From the NCBI GenBank assembly GCA_040374085.1, contig JBEIVB010000089.1:1-10059 (forward strand): a stretch of 10,059 bases of DNA. The letters are read 5' to 3'. This DNA comes from JBEIVB01 sp040374085. GTDB taxonomy: Bacteria; Bacteroidota; Bacteroidia; UBA4408. The notes beneath the pieces are model-generated. The model was not told the DNA's origin. It saw nothing but the letters and a program-made list of their open reading frames with translations, and ran no database searches. The translations under genes were made by a program, and so were the position numbers. Below are positions 7,243-10,059 of the stretch, piece after piece. The first letter of the stretch is position 1; every line of letters begins with the position of its first letter.

Positions 7243-8184
7243 ATGAAGCTAGGCTTAGACGTTTCCGGAGGCGACCACGCGCCAGCCGCTCCTATACAGG
7301 GTGCTTATGCGGCCATTCCAAACCTTTCCGCCCAAGATCGGGTGGTGCTGCTGGGCGATGAAGCCGAAATACACAAAACGATAGCCGATCTCGGCTACGA
7401 TGCCGCCTTGGTTGATGTGGTGCACGCACCCGAAACCATCGCCATGGGCGAGCACCCGGCAAAAGCGCTGCTCCGTAAACCCGAATCCAGCTTGGCAAAG
7501 GGATTTGCGCTGTTAAAAGCCGGCAACCTCGATGCCTTTTCCTCTTGCGGCAACACCGGCGCTATGCTGGTTGGGGCCGTACAAATTCTAAAACCCATTC
7601 CGGGCGTCATCAGGCCTTGCATCGGTACGATTATGCCCAAACTTTCGGGCGGATTGGGGTTGGTCTTGGATGTTGGCACCAACGCAGATTGCAAGCCCGA
7701 GGTACTGGAGCAGTTTGGACTTCTCGGCTCTCTGTTTGCCGAGCATGTGTACAAAATTTCCTCTCCCAAAGTAGGGCTGTTGAACATTGGGGAAGAACCC
7801 GAAAAGGGCAACCTATTGGCCCAAGCCGCACATCAATTGATGGCGGCAAACACCACCTATAATTTCATTGGAAACGTTGAAGGACGAGATCTGCTCAGCG
7901 ACAAGGCCGATGTCTTTGTGTGCGATGGATTTACCGGCAACATCATCCTAAAAGAGGCAGAAGCCTTCTATACGGCCATACGCAAGCGCGGAATCCGCGA
8001 TGCTTTTTTCGATCGGTTCAATTACGAGATATACGGCGGTACCCCCATTTTGGGAGTAGCCTCTCCGGTGCTTATTGGACATGGCATGAGCAGCCCTGAA
8101 GCCATAAAAAATATGATGCTGCTCTCCAAAGATGTGGCTGCCAGTGGGGTAGCGCAAAAAATCAGTAATGCTTTTCCCTTATGA
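7243..8184 (+). CDS. plsX: Phosphate acyltransferase PlsX
   Basis: Peripheral-membrane enzyme that converts acyl-ACP and phosphate to acyl-phosphate, the acyl donor used by PlsY in the first step of phospholipid synthesis. The protein has 313 residues, near the usual length. Motifs in order: MKLGLDVSGGDHAP at the N-terminus, FSSCGNTGAMLVGA (99-112), GLVLDVGTNADCKPE (139-153), VGLLNIGEEPEKGN (177-190), IGNVEGRDLL (209-218) and DVFVCDGFTGNIILK (223-237). The start at 7243 gives the canonical N-terminus. The stop overlaps the fabH start by 4 nt (ATGA), implying translational coupling between the phospholipid and fatty-acid initiation enzymes. Confidence 0.96.
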   Translation: MKLGLDVSGGDHAPAAPIQGAYAAIPNLSAQDRVVLLGDEAEIHKTIADLGYDAALVDVVHAPETIAMGEHPAKALLRKPESSLAKGFALLKAGNLDAFSSCGNTGAMLVGAVQILKPIPGVIRPCIGTIMPKLSGGLGLVLDVGTNADCKPEVLEQFGLLGSLFAEHVYKISSPKVGLLNIGEEPEKGNLLAQAAHQLMAANTTYNFIGNVEGRDLLSDKADVFVCDGFTGNIILKEAEAFYTAIRKRGIRDAFFDRFNYEIYGGTPILGVASPVLIGHGMSSPEAIKNMMLLSKDVAASGVAQKISNAFPL

Positions 8185-9170
8185 ACCTCGTGCGCGCTGC
8201 CATAACAGCTGTAAATGGATATGTTCCCGATTACATTCTCTCCAACAAAGAGCTCGAACATTTGGTGGATACCACCGATGAGTGGATTTTTTCCCGAACC
8301 GGTATCCGTGAGCGACGCATCTTAAAAGGCGAGGGTCAAGGAACTTCCGTTATGGCGGTAAAAGCCATTGAAGGACTCCTCGAAAAAAGAGGCATATCTG
8401 CCAAAGAAATCGATATGGTGCTGGTGGGTACGGTAACCCCCGATATGGTGTTTCCCAGCACCAGCAACGTCATCTGCGATAAGATTGGAGCCACCAATGC
8501 CTGGGGCTACGACATCAGTGCCGCTTGCAGCGGCTTCCTCTATGCCCTGGTTACGGGCTCTCGCTTTATTGAATCGGGTGCCGCCAAAAAGGTGCTGGTA
8601 GTAGGGGCAGATAAAATGTCGTCGATCATAAACTACCAAGACCGCGCCACCTGCGTTATTTTTGGCGATGGAGCCGGAGCCGTATTGTTGGAACCCACCG
8701 AAGAGCCGGTGGGCATCATAGACTCCATTATGCGCGCCGATGGAAGCGGCCGAAATTATCTCTTCCAAAAGGCCGGTGGTTCTATGTATCCGGCCACAGA
8801 AGAAACGGTGGCCAACCAAGAACATTACGTGCACCAAGAAGGACAAACGGTGTTTAAGTTTGCCGTTACCAACATGGCCCAGGTTAGCGTTGATCTTATG
8901 GAACGCAACCACCTAACCGGCGACCAGATTCAATGGCTGCTGGCACACCAGGCCAACAAGCGCATAATTGATGCCACCGCACAGCGCATGAACCTCGATC
9001 CAGAGAAAGTGCTCATGAACATAGAGCGCTACGGCAACACCACCGCCGGAACCATTCCCCTGCTGTTTCACGACTTCGAAAAGCAATTCAAAAAAGGCGA
9101 TAACCTGGTTTTGGCCTCCTTTGGCGGCGGCTTTACCTGGGGTGCGGTTTACCTCAAGTGGGCGTATTAA
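8181..9170 (+). CDS. fabH: Beta-ketoacyl-ACP synthase III (FabH)
   Basis: Condenses a short acyl-CoA primer with malonyl-ACP to start type II fatty-acid synthesis. The protein has 329 residues, the normal length. The catalytic triad is intact: Cys116 in DISAACSGFLYAL, His256 in LLAHQANKRIID and Asn286 in RYGNTTAGTIP. The N-terminal ITAVNGYVPDYILSNKELE and TTDEWIFSRTGIRERRI segments are typical and include the conserved Trp and Arg that bind CoA in this family. The C-terminus FGGGFTWGAVYLKW is complete. It is the last gene of the cluster. No obvious terminator hairpin follows the stop, and no acc genes follow, although they commonly do in this phylum. Confidence 0.97.
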   Translation: MNLVRAAITAVNGYVPDYILSNKELEHLVDTTDEWIFSRTGIRERRILKGEGQGTSVMAVKAIEGLLEKRGISAKEIDMVLVGTVTPDMVFPSTSNVICDKIGATNAWGYDISAACSGFLYALVTGSRFIESGAAKKVLVVGADKMSSIINYQDRATCVIFGDGAGAVLLEPTEEPVGIIDSIMRADGSGRNYLFQKAGGSMYPATEETVANQEHYVHQEGQTVFKFAVTNMAQVSVDLMERNHLTGDQIQWLLAHQANKRIIDATAQRMNLDPEKVLMNIERYGNTTAGTIPLLFHDFEKQFKKGDNLVLASFGGGFTWGAVYLKWAY

Positions 9171-9325
9171 ATTGCCCCTAGAAGCCCGCCCTCATTTGCC
9201 ACCCAAGCTCAGATTCCTGCAACCCATTGCATTTATGCACCCACCCGCCCTTTCCGATTCGTTTGGGAAAACCATGGCGGAGGAGTAGGCGGCGTGAACA
9301 GCAGTGCAGTGGGCAGTTGTGAATT
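9171..9325. other. Gene-free spacer after fabH
   Basis: No credible coding sequence, RNA gene or terminator is seen. It separates the fabH stop from the tail of the truncated desuccinylase-like fragment, which points toward fabH. It contains the small palindrome TGCATTTATGCA at 9228-9239. Confidence 0.5.
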
Positions 9326-9493
9326 GTGCATGCCCGCTTGCAGCAGCACCACCGGCCCCGTTTGCTTGCTTCTAAACACAAACACAGGCACATCAATGGG
9401 TGTGCGCGATGGCATTGCATAGCGGTTCAGCAGGTGCTCTCCGCACGCGCCCCGCTCAAAGCGGCGGCCGTTTATGGTTATGAACTCGGGCAT
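9326..9493 (-). pseudogene. Truncated succinylglutamate desuccinylase/aspartoacylase-like fragment
   Basis: A 56-residue stretch starting MPEFITINGRRFERG and ending in PIDVPVFVFRSK...GPVVLLQAGMH looks like the N-terminus of an AstE/aspartoacylase-family (M14-type zinc) protein. In intact members the strand 'GP-hydrophobic-AGxHG' leads into the zinc motif HGDE...NG. Here the sequence keeps the first zinc-ligand His at the end of AGMH but then turns into an unrelated Pro/Thr-rich frame (NSQLPTALLFTPP). Only about 155 nt remain before the fabH stop, so the usual 250 or more further residues cannot be present. The frame stays open upstream to 9571 without family-like sequence. Family identity is recognised by eye from this short segment and is moderately sure; the truncation is clear if the identity is right. 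Confidence 0.6.
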
Positions 9494-9677
9494 AAGACTA
9501 TCGGCCCCAAACGCATGGGCCTTGGGAGTGCAAGGTAAGGGTTTGGCGGCAGTTGTTGGTGTGCCTTGCACGGCAAACGGGGTAGGGTGGGCTGCACAAG
9601 ACTTTCATTAAAGGTGGGGTAAGGCTTGCGAGTAAACGTAGGATGCCGCCCCCGTACTTATCATCTAAACATAGCAT

Positions 9678-9707
9678 TGCATGAATATATTTATGCAGGG
9701 CATGCCC
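9678..9707. repeat. Two adjacent palindromes
   Basis: TGCATGAATATATTTATGCA (9678-9697) is a 20-nt palindrome with one mismatched pair (a G/T in one strand). It abuts the perfect 10-nt palindrome GGGCATGCCC (9698-9707). They could be protein-binding sites or RNA hairpins; neither is followed by a T-run, so a simple intrinsic terminator is unlikely. Confidence 0.55.
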
Positions 9708-9738
9708 CCTTGTAAGCCACCGCCAGCCCTAAACCTTT

Positions 9739-9776
9739 GTGCGGTTCCTATGGGTGGTTATGCATCCTTACCGCAC
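9739..9776. repeat. Inverted repeat GTGCGGT / ACCGCAC
   Basis: Perfect 7-nt arms (9739-9745 and 9770-9776) are separated by 24 nt. A modest GC-rich stem is possible in RNA. No T-tract follows. Function unknown and chance occurrence possible. Confidence 0.35.
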
Positions 9777-9799
9777 CATGCCTAATAAGCATTTGCCCC

Positions 9800-9819
9800 C
9801 CCAAAAAACCTTTTTTGGG
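9800..9819. repeat. A/T-tract hairpin CCCAAAAAA-CC-TTTTTTGGG
   Basis: Perfect 9-nt arms separated by only two bases; in practice the last A-T pair would open to give a four-base loop. The T-tract lies within the stem rather than after it, so this is not a classic terminator, though it could act as a weak bidirectional one between the fabH side and whatever starts at the right edge. Confidence 0.5.
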
Positions 9820-9857
9820 TAGGAGAGAATTGGAAATCGGGTTCAATAAATAACGAC

Positions 9858-9903
9858 ACATGGTGTTGTATGCGTAACATGCAATGTTTTATATACACCA
9901 TGT
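9858..9903. repeat. Inverted repeat ACATGGTGT / ACACCATGT
   Basis: Perfect 9-nt arms (9858-9866 and 9895-9903) are separated by 28 nt. A second inverted pair, ATGCAA (9879-9884) and TTGCAT (9905-9910), interlocks with it. The position, within an AT-rich stretch about 100 nt before a possible start codon, would suit an operator or a structured leader. Confidence 0.5.
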
Positions 9904-9922
9904 TTTGCATATATCAAAAAAG

Positions 9923-9969
9923 GTGTTAACCTTTGTTGAAGTTCTTTGATTTTTGATTTAGTGTTAACC
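9923..9969. repeat. Direct repeat GTGTTAACC, two copies
   Basis: Identical 9-mers at 9923-9931 and 9961-9969, 38 nt start to start, flank a T-rich spacer. The internal GTTAAC is itself palindromic, so each copy could bind a dimeric regulator. Confidence 0.45.
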
Positions 9970-10059
9970 ATAACCTTATAACCTATGAAACTATTGCTAT
10001 GACACCCCATATAGCTAATCCTTGCTCTGGAATCGTCATTAAAGCAGACCCACAATACC

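Larger units (their letters stand above)
9494..10059. other. Gene-poor region with repeats; possible gene start at the right edge
   Basis: No ORF here resembles a protein, and the reading frames present are short and unpatterned. Composition shifts from mixed (about 9494-9800) to clearly AT-rich (about 9840-9990), as expected for an upstream regulatory region. Inverted and direct repeats are listed separately. A frame opening with ATG at 9999 (MTPHIANPCSGIVIKADPQY) stays open to the right edge and could be the start of a plus-strand gene. A five-codon frame at 9985-10002 (MKLLL, stop) overlaps it by ATGA. Neither can be confirmed from so short a stretch. Confidence 0.4.

Noticed and set aside
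8322..8912. 196-residue open frame on the minus strand
   Set aside because: Fully antisense to fabH, whose catalytic triad and length are intact; the translation resembles no protein.
9233..9571. Whole 112-residue minus-strand frame as an intact gene
   Set aside because: Only the middle 56 residues look like a protein family; both ends are low-complexity and the family's zinc motif and C-terminal domain are absent.
9800..9819. Intrinsic terminator
   Set aside because: The T-run is inside the stem, the loop is too tight and no U-tail follows, so it is listed only as a repeat.
9678..9969. CRISPR array or insertion-sequence ends
   Set aside because: The repeats are different from one another, irregularly spaced and short; no transposase or cas gene and no target-site duplication is visible.
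9843..10055. 70-residue minus-strand frame
   Set aside because: Crosses the AT-rich repeat region, has no recognisable motif, and conflicts with its regulatory appearance.

Overview
The window looks like a chromosomal segment of a Bacteroidota bacterium, with a balanced base composition. The evidence is a PafA-type periplasmic phosphatase, a giant periplasmic beta-propeller/Y_Y_Y sensor, a short exosortase-like protein, and a promoter matching the Bacteroidota TTG / TAnnTTTG consensus rather than the proteobacterial one. The exosortase hints at Flavobacteriales or a relative, but the order cannot be fixed from the sequence alone.

Layout. (1) 1-1989, plus strand: the 3' part of an alkaline phosphatase (start lies before the window), joined by a TAATG stop/start overlap to rnpA, the RNase P protein. 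(2) 1968-6288, minus strand: an exosortase/archaeosortase-family membrane protein followed 4 nt later by a 1254-residue transmembrane receptor whose periplasmic part is a propeller plus Y_Y_Y domain and whose cytoplasmic part is a class III nucleotidyl cyclase plus an HD domain. Its stop lies inside the 3' end of rnpA (22-nt convergent overlap). (3) 6289-6438: a short divergent promoter region. (4) 6439-9170, plus strand: yceD - rpmF - plsX - fabH, the conserved bacterial cluster coupling ribosome assembly genes to the start of phospholipid and fatty-acid synthesis; plsX and fabH overlap by ATGA. (5) 9171-10059: about 890 nt without a convincing intact gene. It holds a truncated N-terminal fragment of a succinylglutamate desuccinylase/aspartoacylase-like gene on the minus strand and several inverted and direct repeats.

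How they work together. The plus-strand cluster is housekeeping. PlsX makes acyl-phosphate for phospholipid synthesis, FabH starts fatty-acid elongation, and YceD and L32 belong to the large ribosomal subunit. The most notable part is the minus-strand pair. The receptor has the input half of a Bacteroidota hybrid two-component sensor, but its output is a cyclase whose visible specificity residues (Lys893, Asp966) predict cAMP rather than cGMP, followed by a metal-type HD domain that lacks an evident GYP motif. Its tight coupling to an exosortase-like protease suggests a link between envelope protein sorting and second-messenger signalling. That link is inferred from gene order only.
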